NCBI GenBank assembly: GCA_022571825.1
Contig: JACZXC010000024.1
Coordinates: 1 to 15,036 of the forward strand
Reading direction: 5' to 3'
Source of the DNA: Myxococcales bacterium
GTDB taxonomy: Bacteria; Myxococcota_A; UBA9160; SMWR01
Length of the DNA: 15,036 nt
Below are positions 6,075 through 13,000 of the stretch, piece by piece. The position numbers were made by a program, and so were the translations under genes. Within the stretch, counting starts at the first letter, position 1; each line of letters begins with the position of its first letter. The notes beneath the pieces were generated by a model. It made no database searches and was not told the DNA's origin. It saw nothing but the letters and a program-made list of their open reading frames with translations.

Positions 6075-7625
6075 ATGCTTACCCGACCCCGTATCGTCGC
6101 CATCGCGTGCGTGCTCTTCGCGCTGATCGCCGGTTACTTTTCGACTGGTCATCTCCTGTACAAGCTGCCGATCGGACTCGACCCGAGCGGCTTCGCTTTC
6201 GGCGACACCATCCAGTCCATCGCCCGGGTCCTCTCGCCGGACCTCAGTCTGAACGTCGCGGGAATCGTCTGGCTCCTGGTCTCGCTCTTCGCGATCGCCA
6301 CCCTCGCATTCTTCGCGATGCGCGCCTCGGTGCGCGCCGAAGCCGCGTCGTCGGACGCGAGTCGGCGTCGGTTCCTGACGGGCGCCTGGGGAGTGGCCCT
6401 CGGATCGCTGGTGACGGCGACGGCCGCCGCCGCGGCCCGAGGCATGTACGGTATCGGACACGGAGGTCGCGGTTGGCTCGGCATCAACAAGAGCATTCAG
6501 GCGCCGGTCGTCAGGACCCATCCGGAGTGGATGGAGTCCTGGAAGGGCAGCCGCGTGCGGAGCTATCGGCGCCTGGGCCGTACCGAGTGGAAGGTCTCGG
6601 ATATCGTGCTGGGCACCGGCCAGATCAGCCGCGAGAACGGCGAGGCGATCGCACGACTCGCAATCGATCGAGGCGTCAACTACTTCGACACCTCCCCCGA
6701 CTACTCCGGCTCCGGGAGCGAGCAGGTCATGGGTCGCGCGATCAAGGGAGTGCGCGATCGGCTCTTCATCGCCACGAAATTCTGTACGCCGACCGGACAT
6801 CTTCCGTCGGGAACCCCGGTGACGAAATACAAGGCCGCGCTGGAGGGGAGCCTTCGGCGACTGGGGACCGACTACGTCGACCTGTGCCACATCCACTCCT
6901 GTGACGACGTCGAGCGACTCATGGATCCCTACGTCCACGAGGCATTCGACCAGCTCAAGGAAGAGGGCAAGGTCCGCTACCTGGGTTTCTCGACCCACAC
7001 GCCGAATCTGGTCGAGGTGGCCAACACCGGCATCGACTCGGGCCGCTTCGACGTGATGATGCTGGCCTACCACCACGGGCAGTGGGCCTCGATGGCCGAC
7101 ATCGTCGAGCGCGGCGCGCGCGAGCAGGACATGGGCGTGGTGGCCATGAAGACACTCAAGGGAGCCAAGCACAACGGTCTCGTTGGCTTCCGCGAGCACG
7201 CCGACGCCTATTCCCAGGCGGCCCTCAAGTGGGTGTTGTCGAACCCGAGGGTTTCGTGCGCCGTGATCTCCTTCTTCGAGCTTCAGCACGTCGACGAATA
7301 CCTCTACGCATCGGGCCGCGGCGTCGAGCCACGCGATGTTTCGATCTTGCAGGAGTACGACCGCCAGATCCTCGGAAGCTATTGCGCTCCCCATTGCGGA
7401 GTTTGTCTCGACTCCTGCCCGGAGAACCTTCGGATCCACGACATCCTGCGACATCGGATGTACTTCGAGGACTACGGGTGGGAGAAGGAGGCGATGCGCC
7501 TGTACTCCAGTCTGGAGAAGCAGGCGTCGGTATGCGTCTCGTGCACCGCTCCCTGCACTGGCACCTGCCCGGTGGGCATCCCGATTCAAGAGCGCACCAT
7601 CGGCGCCCACGCTCTGCTCAGCTAG
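6075..7625 (+). CDS. Membrane-anchored aldo/keto reductase with Tat motif and C-terminal Fe-S clusters
   Basis: A 516-residue redox protein; ATG 6075 has AGGAG 11 bases upstream. Predicted membrane segments are residues 5-23 and 61-82, then a third (about 103-121) preceded by SRRRFLTG (97-103), a Tat-type twin-arginine motif. Residues 165-410 are an aldo/keto reductase barrel with the catalytic tetrad Asp205 and Tyr210 (NYFDTSPDYSGSGSE), Lys235 (FIATKF) and His274 (HIHS). Residues 437-448 carry C-x3-C-x2-C-x3-CP and residues 487-498 carry C-x2-C-x3-C-x3-CP, likely [4Fe-4S] ligands as in the ferredoxin-tailed members of this superfamily. Charge distribution (N-terminus in, RR loop in) places the catalytic part outside the cytoplasmic membrane. 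How it would keep a nicotinamide cofactor there is unclear; a tightly bound NADP loaded before Tat export is possible. Single-gene unit, with convergent neighbour downstream. Confidence 0.88.
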   Translation: MLTRPRIVAIACVLFALIAGYFSTGHLLYKLPIGLDPSGFAFGDTIQSIARVLSPDLSLNVAGIVWLLVSLFAIATLAFFAMRASVRAEAASSDASRRRFLTGAWGVALGSLVTATAAAAARGMYGIGHGGRGWLGINKSIQAPVVRTHPEWMESWKGSRVRSYRRLGRTEWKVSDIVLGTGQISRENGEAIARLAIDRGVNYFDTSPDYSGSGSEQVMGRAIKGVRDRLFIATKFCTPTGHLPSGTPVTKYKAALEGSLRRLGTDYVDLCHIHSCDDVERLMDPYVHEAFDQLKEEGKVRYLGFSTHTPNLVEVANTGIDSGRFDVMMLAYHHGQWASMADIVERGAREQDMGVVAMKTLKGAKHNGLVGFREHADAYSQAALKWVLSNPRVSCAVISFFELQHVDEYLYASGRGVEPRDVSILQEYDRQILGSYCAPHCGVCLDSCPENLRIHDILRHRMYFEDYGWEKEAMRLYSSLEKQASVCVSCTAPCTGTCPVGIPIQERTIGAHALLS

Positions 7626-7675
7626 CGCCGGGCCTCGCCGCTCGCTGATCACTCGCCTTCGGAAGAGAGGGGAGC

Positions 7676-7699
7676 GAAGTCGGCTCGGGGGTCGACTTC
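7676..7699. terminator. Hairpin between convergent genes, possible bidirectional terminator
   Basis: GAAGTCG (7676-7682) and CGACTTC (7693-7699) form a perfect 7-bp stem with a 10-base loop in the 112-bp gap between the reductase stop (7625) and the DHH gene stop (7738). There is no T-tract on either side, so it is not a classical intrinsic terminator; position is the main support. The gap also contains three copies of CGCTGA without clear spacing. Confidence 0.35.
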
Positions 7700-7737
7700 C
7701 ACGCTCGCTGAACGCTGTTCGCTGAGACCGCTGTCCG

Positions 7738-9168
7738 TCAGCCGTCTTCGCCGTGGATGGCGATCACGAAGGCGTCGTGAAGGGCGACGCGAATCCGCTC
7801 TCGAGACGCGCCGCCGTAGACCTTGCGGAATGCTTTGAGAGGGATGATGCCCTTGGCCATCGAGCGGTGGCCGCCGCCGACGCCCAGCCCTTCCACCACG
7901 GCGCGTACCACCTCTCCGGCGGCGCGGACGTATCCGACGTTTCGCACCGAGAACACGAGATCCGACCCGACGATTCCCGCCGCGATCGCCCACTCCGCTC
8001 CCTCGGCCTGAAGGGCGAGATCGGCGACCTGGGGAATCACGTCCTCGCGGACACGACCCAGCACCAACAGGTGGACGCCGTCTTCGACCCGAGAGCTGAC
8101 GAGTCCCCGACCCAGGGCGCGCAGCCCCGCGGCGGGGAGCGCCGGCCGCTCGATTCGCCGCAGCAGCGCCGGACTGTGGTGGGCGTGCAGGAACGCGAAC
8201 GCCGCCATGTCGTGCCGGCTGGTCTCGCGTCCGAGCAGCTGGGTGTCGGTCTTGATTCCGTAGACAAGGGCCGTGGCCAGCCGCTGTCGCAGCTCCATTC
8301 CGCAGGCGCGGATGTATTCGGTGAGGATCGTCGCGGTGGCGCCGTACGAGGGTCGGATATCCTTCAGGACCGCGTCGTAGCCGGATCGCTCGGGGTGATG
8401 GTCGATTACGAGATCGACGGAGCGCACCCGGGCCGGGGGACTCTCGCCGAACACGCTGGGCTGAACATCGACCAGGGCGATGCCGTCGAACTCGTCCAGC
8501 TCGTCGGGTGTCACGGTGCGCACGTCCAGGCCCAGCGCCTGGATCATGGCGCGATTCTCGGGGCGTTGAACTCCCCCAAAAGAAATCAGGGGCGCCGTCG
8601 GGCTCTTGCGTCCGAGCAGGGCGCGCAAGGCCGTACCACAGGCGATGCCGTCCGGGTCGGGATCCGGCTGTAGCAGGATTCCGATCTTCTCCCGGGGCTC
8701 GAACAGCGCCCGAATATCGACCACGCGTCTCAGGTTGGAGAGATGCGTGAACTCTTCGTCGATATCGTCGCGGATGAGAGAGCGCAGTCCGGTTCGCAAC
8801 AGGCACGGATGGTCGGGAAGATCGTCGGGGTCGACGCGGTCGGAGAGCGCCAGAATCGGCGCCCCGGGTACCGCCTTACCGATCACCGAGACAGCGGTTC
8901 GGAGAAAGGCGGTTTCCTCGCTCACGACCGCGAACTCGTTGCCGGGCTTGGGGCTGAGCCTTCCGATGGCCTCGGCGCTGAGGCCGCCTTGGAGCGTTCG
9001 GAATCCGGTCGGTCGCGCCCGCGGCTCGTCGTCCCGGGGGATCCAGGTCAGATCCTCGTTCTCCCCGGTGCCGATCCGGCTCCAGAGGCGTGCCAGCTCT
9101 GCTCCATCGCAGATGATGATGCGGCGTGCCACCCGGTCCCTCCGAAGCGCGGCTCTCGTGACCCGCAT
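7738..9168 (-). CDS. DHH/DHHA1 phosphoesterase with N-terminal degenerate TrkA-N-like domain
   Basis: With the ATG at 9168 the protein has 476 residues (a GTG at 9228 would add 20 poorly protein-like residues). Counting from that GTG: residues 35-165 look like a Rossmann/TrkA-N-type domain (RRIIICDGAELARLW) without the glycine-rich nucleotide loop. Residues 180-345 are the DHH catalytic domain with metal-binding aspartates in LLQPDPDPDG (189-193), LVDVQP (Asp254), DHH (277-279 region) and GIKTDT (Asp328). The DHHA1 domain ends with VGGGHRSMAKG (450-460). The family includes NrnA (nanoRNA and pAp hydrolysis) and cyclic-di-AMP phosphodiesterases. No PAS, GGDEF or membrane segments of the GdpP type are present, so NrnA-like activity is more likely, but the substrate is open. 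The gene is divergent from apaH across 173 bp. Confidence 0.85.
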   Translation of the reverse strand: MRVTRAALRRDRVARRIIICDGAELARLWSRIGTGENEDLTWIPRDDEPRARPTGFRTLQGGLSAEAIGRLSPKPGNEFAVVSEETAFLRTAVSVIGKAVPGAPILALSDRVDPDDLPDHPCLLRTGLRSLIRDDIDEEFTHLSNLRRVVDIRALFEPREKIGILLQPDPDPDGIACGTALRALLGRKSPTAPLISFGGVQRPENRAMIQALGLDVRTVTPDELDEFDGIALVDVQPSVFGESPPARVRSVDLVIDHHPERSGYDAVLKDIRPSYGATATILTEYIRACGMELRQRLATALVYGIKTDTQLLGRETSRHDMAAFAFLHAHHSPALLRRIERPALPAAGLRALGRGLVSSRVEDGVHLLVLGRVREDVIPQVADLALQAEGAEWAIAAGIVGSDLVFSVRNVGYVRAAGEVVRAVVEGLGVGGGHRSMAKGIIPLKAFRKVYGGASRERIRVALHDAFVIAIHGEDG

Positions 9169-9341
9169 TGGCCCCGCGCAGGTATCCGCAGCGGCCAACG
9201 AGCCGAGGAGTGTAGCTGTATCGACCACCCGGCATTCGGAGTTTGACCCCAGGGGGACCTCGCGTGTGGTCTACGCTGTCGACCCGTGCCCAGGCGCCGC
9301 GGAGAGCGAAGGTGGGTGGAGGCGAAGCGGGAGGGAGCCGG
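9169..9341. promoter_or_regulatory. Divergent control region between the DHH and apaH genes
   Basis: This 173-bp gap must hold promoters for both genes. On the plus strand a TTGACC (9243-9248) and a TACGCT (9272-9277) are visible, but 23 bp apart, too far for a standard sigma70 pair. I see no convincing operator. Confidence 0.3.
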
Positions 9342-10181
9342 GTGCAACAAGTCTTCGTGGGCGACATTCAGGGCTGTGCCGACGAGTTCGAGGGCCTCCT
9401 CGAGAGTCTGCAGATGCGCTTCGGCGTCGACTTCGAGCTGTGGGTGGTTGGCGACGTCGTCAATCGCGGACCCCAGAGCCTTCGGGCCTTGAGCCTGCTT
9501 CGGGATTGGGTCGAAAACCGCGGCGCCCACTATGTGCTCGGAAACCACGAGATCGCTCTCTTGCGCACCGCGGCGGGGCTGCGCTCCCTGCGACGCCAAG
9601 ACACCTTTGGCGATGTCCTCGAGCGGCCCGCGTCTGATGGCTGGTTCGATTGGCTTCGGTCGCGCCCGCTGGTCGAGACGGGACGTCTCGGGCGGCAGCC
9701 CTTCGCCATCGTCCACGCTGGCGTTCATCCGGATTGGAGTCTCGACGAGCTGGTCGCCCGGGGACGGCGGATCCGAGACCGCCTGGGAGGTGAAAGCCGT
9801 CGGGAGGCAGAGCAATTTCTCGCCGCCGATTCTCGCGAAGAGTCGAGTCGCGCCGACGTCGAACGTCTCACTCGGTGTCGGAGCGTGGCGGCCAACGGGG
9901 ATTGGTTCGAGCAGCCCTCGGTGGAGGGAGCCGACCCCTGGCATCTTCAGTGGGCCCGCCGCGGCCACGGCTACGGAGTCGTCTACGGCCACTGGTCGCT
10001 CCAGGGCCTCCACGTGGCACCGGGCCTCCGGGGTCTCGATACGGGATGCGTCCACCACGGCCGCGGACGCGATGGAGCGTTGACCGCCTGGCTGCCCGAC
10101 CCGACGGCGGAAACGCCGTTCGATGCTCCCGACACGAATTTCTTGAAGATTCCGGCTCGACGCGCGTACCCGCGGCCCTGA
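9342..10181 (+). CDS. apaH: Symmetrical bis(5'-nucleosyl)-tetraphosphatase (Ap4A hydrolase)
   Basis: A 279-residue metallophosphoesterase that splits Ap4A into two ADP (and decaps Np4-RNAs in other bacteria). The GTG at 9342 is preferred because GGGAGG (9329-9334) sits seven bases upstream and the protein then starts directly with VFVGDIQGC; the frame runs further upstream to 9243 in non-conserved sequence. Motifs in order: GDIQG (7-11, the ApaH form with Gln where general phosphoesterases have His), GDVVNRGPQSL (37-47), LGNHE (66-70), VHAGVHP (124-130), YGHWSLQGL (215-223) and GLDTGCV (231-237). The length matches the E. coli enzyme (about 280). It is divergent from a DHH phosphoesterase, another nucleotide-scavenging enzyme. 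No gene follows closely. Confidence 0.93.
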   Translation: MQQVFVGDIQGCADEFEGLLESLQMRFGVDFELWVVGDVVNRGPQSLRALSLLRDWVENRGAHYVLGNHEIALLRTAAGLRSLRRQDTFGDVLERPASDGWFDWLRSRPLVETGRLGRQPFAIVHAGVHPDWSLDELVARGRRIRDRLGGESRREAEQFLAADSREESSRADVERLTRCRSVAANGDWFEQPSVEGADPWHLQWARRGHGYGVVYGHWSLQGLHVAPGLRGLDTGCVHHGRGRDGALTAWLPDPTAETPFDAPDTNFLKIPARRAYPRP

Positions 10182-10877
10182 CCGCAGGTTTCGGTCCCTC
10201 CGGAGTTTGGAGCAGCGGCGGAGAATCGTCCGGCGCTCGCAGAGGTATTGATGACTGCGTCCGGTAGGCGTAGTCTGGTTGTGTACGGCGGGCTTCGCGG
10301 TGCGAGGAGATCGAGGTTTCGCTCCCGTCGACCCACACAACGCGCCGCGCAAGCCTCGTACAGATCGGAGAGTCGGTGGGAGCGAACGGGCTCGCAACGC
10401 CGGCAGGCGGACACGAGCTGCGGCGCGGGAGGACTTCCCGGACCCGGGAGCTTCCAAACAACGCGCGAAGTTCGAGGGGACGCGTCGGGCGCCACCGTCG
10501 GTAGGGCCCTGATCGAGCCGTGAGGAAGACCGGTTTCGCCGCGGCGGTAGCAGCGCTTCCCGACATCACGCCGAGTGCGGACACGAGGTCGCCTGGGCGT
10601 GGGACTCCGCATGACCCCAGGTCCAGCCCCGTCGGAGGACCGGGAAGCCCGCCGCCGCCTCGGCAGCTTCGATCTTCACCAGCGCGTGTGCCAAATCGAT
10701 GAGCACGGTGGGCGAACGCGCGCCCTGGAGCCGGAGCAATGCGCGATCGCTGAACTCCAACGGCGGGCGACGGGTCGAAGCGCGCTTCAGCTCGACTCCA
10801 GCTCGCGGTCGGGGAAGCTTGGGGCGAGGCGCTGGGAAGGTCGGTTAGACTGGCGAGCCCACGCGAGGAAGTGAAGC
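10182..10877. other. Gene-poor interval of about 700 bp
   Basis: No recognisable gene, RNA gene or mobile element. Open frames exist on both strands but are Arg/Pro/Gly-rich, as GC-rich noncoding DNA gives. The most protein-like stretch is on the minus strand around 10760-10630 (a run including TVLIDLAHALVKIEAAEAA with high third-position GC), without a proper start or ribosome site; it may be a remnant of a decayed gene. The last 50 bases hold the likely promoter and ribosome site of the MoaD-like gene. Confidence 0.5.
10846..10851 (+). promoter_or_regulatory. Possible -10 element (TAGACT) of the moaD-AOR-moeA cassette
   Basis: TAGACT lies 27 bases before the ATG at 10878, a suitable distance for a short leader; no clear -35 hexamer is seen at 17 bp. 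Shine-Dalgarno GAGGAAG follows at 10864-10870. Confidence 0.3.
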
Positions 10878-11147
10878 ATGCCGCAGGTCAAGATTCCCCC
10901 GCCCTATCGGGGGCCGACCGGGGGACGAGCCACCGTCCATGTCGACGGGCCCACCGTGGGCGACTGTCTGGCGGCCCTTGCCGAAAGCCACCCCGGGCTG
11001 GGAGAGCTGCTGCAGGAACCGGGGGGTGCGCTCCACCGATTCGTCACGGTCTTTGTGAACGGGGACGAGGTCGAACGCTCCGCCCTGGATACACGCGTAG
11101 GCGCTTCCGACGAATTGGAAATCCTGACGGCCCTGGCGGGGGGCTGA
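10878..11147 (+). CDS. MoaD/ThiS-family sulfur carrier protein
   Basis: An 89-residue beta-grasp protein ending in Ala-Gly-Gly, the C-terminal di-glycine that is adenylated and thiocarboxylated in this family. The typical pattern is present: VKIPPPYR at the N-terminus, TVGDCLAALAESHPGL helix, FVTVFVNGDEV strand, DELEILTALAGG end. MoaD-type proteins give sulfur to the dithiolene of molybdopterin; a copy next to an AOR gene is common and presumably serves the bis-pterin tungsten cofactor. No MoaE or MoeB/ThiF partner is encoded in the window, so the activating enzyme must lie elsewhere. ATG 10878 has GAGGAAG upstream. It is the first gene of the cassette, 71 bases before the oxidoreductase. Confidence 0.88.
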   Translation: MPQVKIPPPYRGPTGGRATVHVDGPTVGDCLAALAESHPGLGELLQEPGGALHRFVTVFVNGDEVERSALDTRVGASDELEILTALAGG

Positions 11148-11173
11148 TCCCCGTCCCGGAGGGCCTCTGTCTC

Positions 11174-11182
11174 TGGTATTCT
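11174..11182 (+). promoter_or_regulatory. Possible extended -10 promoter upstream of the AOR gene
   Basis: TGGTATTCT fits the extended -10 form TGnTATAAT (five of six in the hexamer after allowing one C for A would be optimistic; four are exact). It lies in the 71-bp gap between the MoaD-like gene and the oxidoreductase, 36 bases before the ATG. No -35 is seen. It could give the AOR its own extra transcript. Confidence 0.3.
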
Positions 11183-11205
11183 GCCGTCCAGCACCCGAAC
11201 GACTG

Positions 11206-11213
11206 AAGGAGGG
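11206..11213 (+). promoter_or_regulatory. Strong ribosome binding site of the AOR gene
   Basis: AAGGAGGG, a near-perfect Shine-Dalgarno sequence five bases before ATG 11219. It is the strongest in the window and fixes the start; it suggests high translation of the oxidoreductase compared with its accessory proteins. Confidence 0.8.
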
Positions 11214-11218
11214 ACCCG

Positions 11219-12949
11219 ATGGGCGGCCCGACCGGCGACCGGCTGATTCGCGTGGACATGACGACCCAGACTGCGACGACCGAAGCTTTTCCCGAGGAGT
11301 GGAAGCTGCTCGGCGGTCGCGCACTGTCGGCGCGAATTCTCCTCGAGGAGTGCGATCCGACCTGCGACCCCCTGGGCCCGGACAACGTCCTGGTCATGGC
11401 ACCCGGCGTGATATCCGGAACCGCGGCACCGACCTCGGGGCGGATTTCAATCGGTGGCAAGAGTCCTCTGACCGGTGGGATCAAGGAGGCCAACGCGGGT
11501 GGCAATCCGGGTCAGGACCTGATGAAGCTCGGTTACCGCGCCGTCATCGTGAAGGGCCAGCCCCAGGATTCCGAAAAACGCTACGCCCTCGACGTGACCG
11601 ACAGTGGTGTCGAGGTGGTCGATGCGAGTGCGCACAAGGGGAAGTGGAACTACGCGCTGATCGATGACCTCGCGAAAACCTACTCCCAGACGACGTCCTT
11701 CATCTCGATCGGTCCCGCCGGCGAGATGATGCTCACCGGCGCGTCGGTGGCATGTACGGACCAGGAAAAGGAGCGGCATCCGGCCCGCCACGCCGCGCGC
11801 GGAGGGCTCGGTGCGGTCATGGGCTCCAAGGGGCTGAAATACGTGGCCATCGATCCCGGCAAGGCCCGAGTGCGCCAGCCCGCCGAGCGCAAGGAATTCG
11901 CTCAACTTTGCAAGAAGTATACGAAGGACTACCTCGCCGGACCGCAGATGTTCAAGACCGGCACGAGCACGGTGGTCCCGGTGGCGAATATGCTCAACAC
12001 CTTCCCCTACAAGAACCGCGTGGAGGGACAGTCGCCAGACGCGGAGACCCTGGACGGCAAGAACATCATCGCCAGCTTCGAAGAGCGGGGCGGCGGAATG
12101 CACAACTGCATGACCGGCTGCGTCGTCTCGTGCAGCAACGTGGTCCACGACAAGGAGGGCAACTACAAGACCTCGGCCCTCGAGTTCGAAACCATCACGA
12201 TGCTCGGGTCGAACTGTGGCATTGCGAGCTGGGAGGATGTGGCGGACCTGGACCGTCTCTGCGACGAGGTGGGCCTCGACACCATCGAGACCGGCGCCGC
12301 GATCGCCGTCTACATGGACTCCGGGGAGATGGAGTTCGGCGACGCGGAGGGCGCAAAGCGGATCTTGCATGAGATCGCCGAAGGCACCGAACTGGGCAAG
12401 ACCATCGGCAACGGCGCCGCCGCGATCGGCCGGAAGCGCAAGCATCACCGGGTGCCCGTCGTGAAGGGCCAGGCGATTCCCGCCTGGGATCCGCGGCCGC
12501 TCAAGGCCACCGGCATCACCTACCTGACGAGTCCGATGGGCGCAGACCACACGGCGGGCCTGATCGTGAATCCGGGTCTGCCGCAAGACGAGTGGGTGCG
12601 GGCCTCCCAGGAATCGCAGTTGGTCAACGCGGCCTGCGATTCTTCGGGTTTCTGTCAGTTTCTGCAGCCGACCCTGGACGACATCCGAACCTTCTACGGT
12701 CTTCTCTACGGCGAGGAAGTCACCCGGGAGACGATCGCGGACCTGGCCTGGCAATGCCTCGCCGACGAGTGGGAGTTCAACCGCCGCGCGGGATTCACGG
12801 AGAAGGACGACGTCATGCCGGAATGCATGATGAAGGACCCCATTGGTCCCGCGAAGGTCGTCTGGGACGTGCCCAAGGAGCTGGCTGCCCAGGCCTACAT
12901 ACGGCTCGAGGCCCGAGAGGAGCTCTTCACCGCGAAGGCCACCGGCTGA
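11219..12949 (+). CDS. Aldehyde ferredoxin oxidoreductase-family tungsten/molybdenum enzyme
   Basis: A 576-residue cytoplasmic oxidoreductase of the AOR family (archaeal AOR is about 605). These enzymes bind a bis-pterin tungsten or molybdenum cofactor and one [4Fe-4S] cluster and oxidise aldehydes or carry out related low-potential reactions. The N-terminal domain shows TGDRLIRVDM, GGRALSARILLEE, APGVISGTAAPTSGR and LTGGIKEANAGG. Cluster ligands are Cys297, Cys301 and Cys305 in NCMTGCVVSCSN, and Cys479 in ACDSSGFCQF. The first spacing is C-x3-C-x3-C, not the C-x2-C-x3-C of the Pyrococcus enzyme; I believe YdhV-like members share this form, from memory. LEFETITMLGSNCGI and GLDTIETGAAIAVYMDSGE are also family blocks. 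The MoaD-like and MoeA genes flank it. No ferredoxin subunit gene is adjacent, so a free ferredoxin is the likely partner. Substrate unknown. Confidence 0.93.
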   Translation: MGGPTGDRLIRVDMTTQTATTEAFPEEWKLLGGRALSARILLEECDPTCDPLGPDNVLVMAPGVISGTAAPTSGRISIGGKSPLTGGIKEANAGGNPGQDLMKLGYRAVIVKGQPQDSEKRYALDVTDSGVEVVDASAHKGKWNYALIDDLAKTYSQTTSFISIGPAGEMMLTGASVACTDQEKERHPARHAARGGLGAVMGSKGLKYVAIDPGKARVRQPAERKEFAQLCKKYTKDYLAGPQMFKTGTSTVVPVANMLNTFPYKNRVEGQSPDAETLDGKNIIASFEERGGGMHNCMTGCVVSCSNVVHDKEGNYKTSALEFETITMLGSNCGIASWEDVADLDRLCDEVGLDTIETGAAIAVYMDSGEMEFGDAEGAKRILHEIAEGTELGKTIGNGAAAIGRKRKHHRVPVVKGQAIPAWDPRPLKATGITYLTSPMGADHTAGLIVNPGLPQDEWVRASQESQLVNAACDSSGFCQFLQPTLDDIRTFYGLLYGEEVTRETIADLAWQCLADEWEFNRRAGFTEKDDVMPECMMKDPIGPAKVVWDVPKELAAQAYIRLEAREELFTAKATG

Positions 12950-13000
12950 CGCGAGGCCCGTCCCCAGGTTCAAAAAGTTCACGGCGAGGACCGTCCCCGC

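Noticed and set aside
4598..6904. A 768-codon plus-strand open frame
   Set aside because: It lies antisense to nadE, maoC and the unknown gene and then out of frame with the reductase; its translation is low-complexity and matches no family, while the opposite strand holds clear motifs.
6057..7652. A 531-codon minus-strand open frame
   Set aside because: Exact shadow of the aldo/keto reductase, a common effect of high GC at third codon positions.
9243..9341. Longer N-terminus for ApaH from ATG/ACG near 9243
   Set aside because: The added 33 residues are not conserved in character, and a good Shine-Dalgarno sequence precedes the GTG at 9342.
10566..10760. A 64-codon minus-strand frame in the gene-poor interval
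   Set aside because: Only a TTG start, no ribosome site, and the frame upstream is Pro/Arg-rich; kept only as a possible gene remnant.
10864..11147. ThiS (thiamine) assignment for the small di-glycine protein
   Set aside because: The family fold is shared, but the neighbours are AOR and MoeA, not thiamine genes, so a MoaD-type role fits better.
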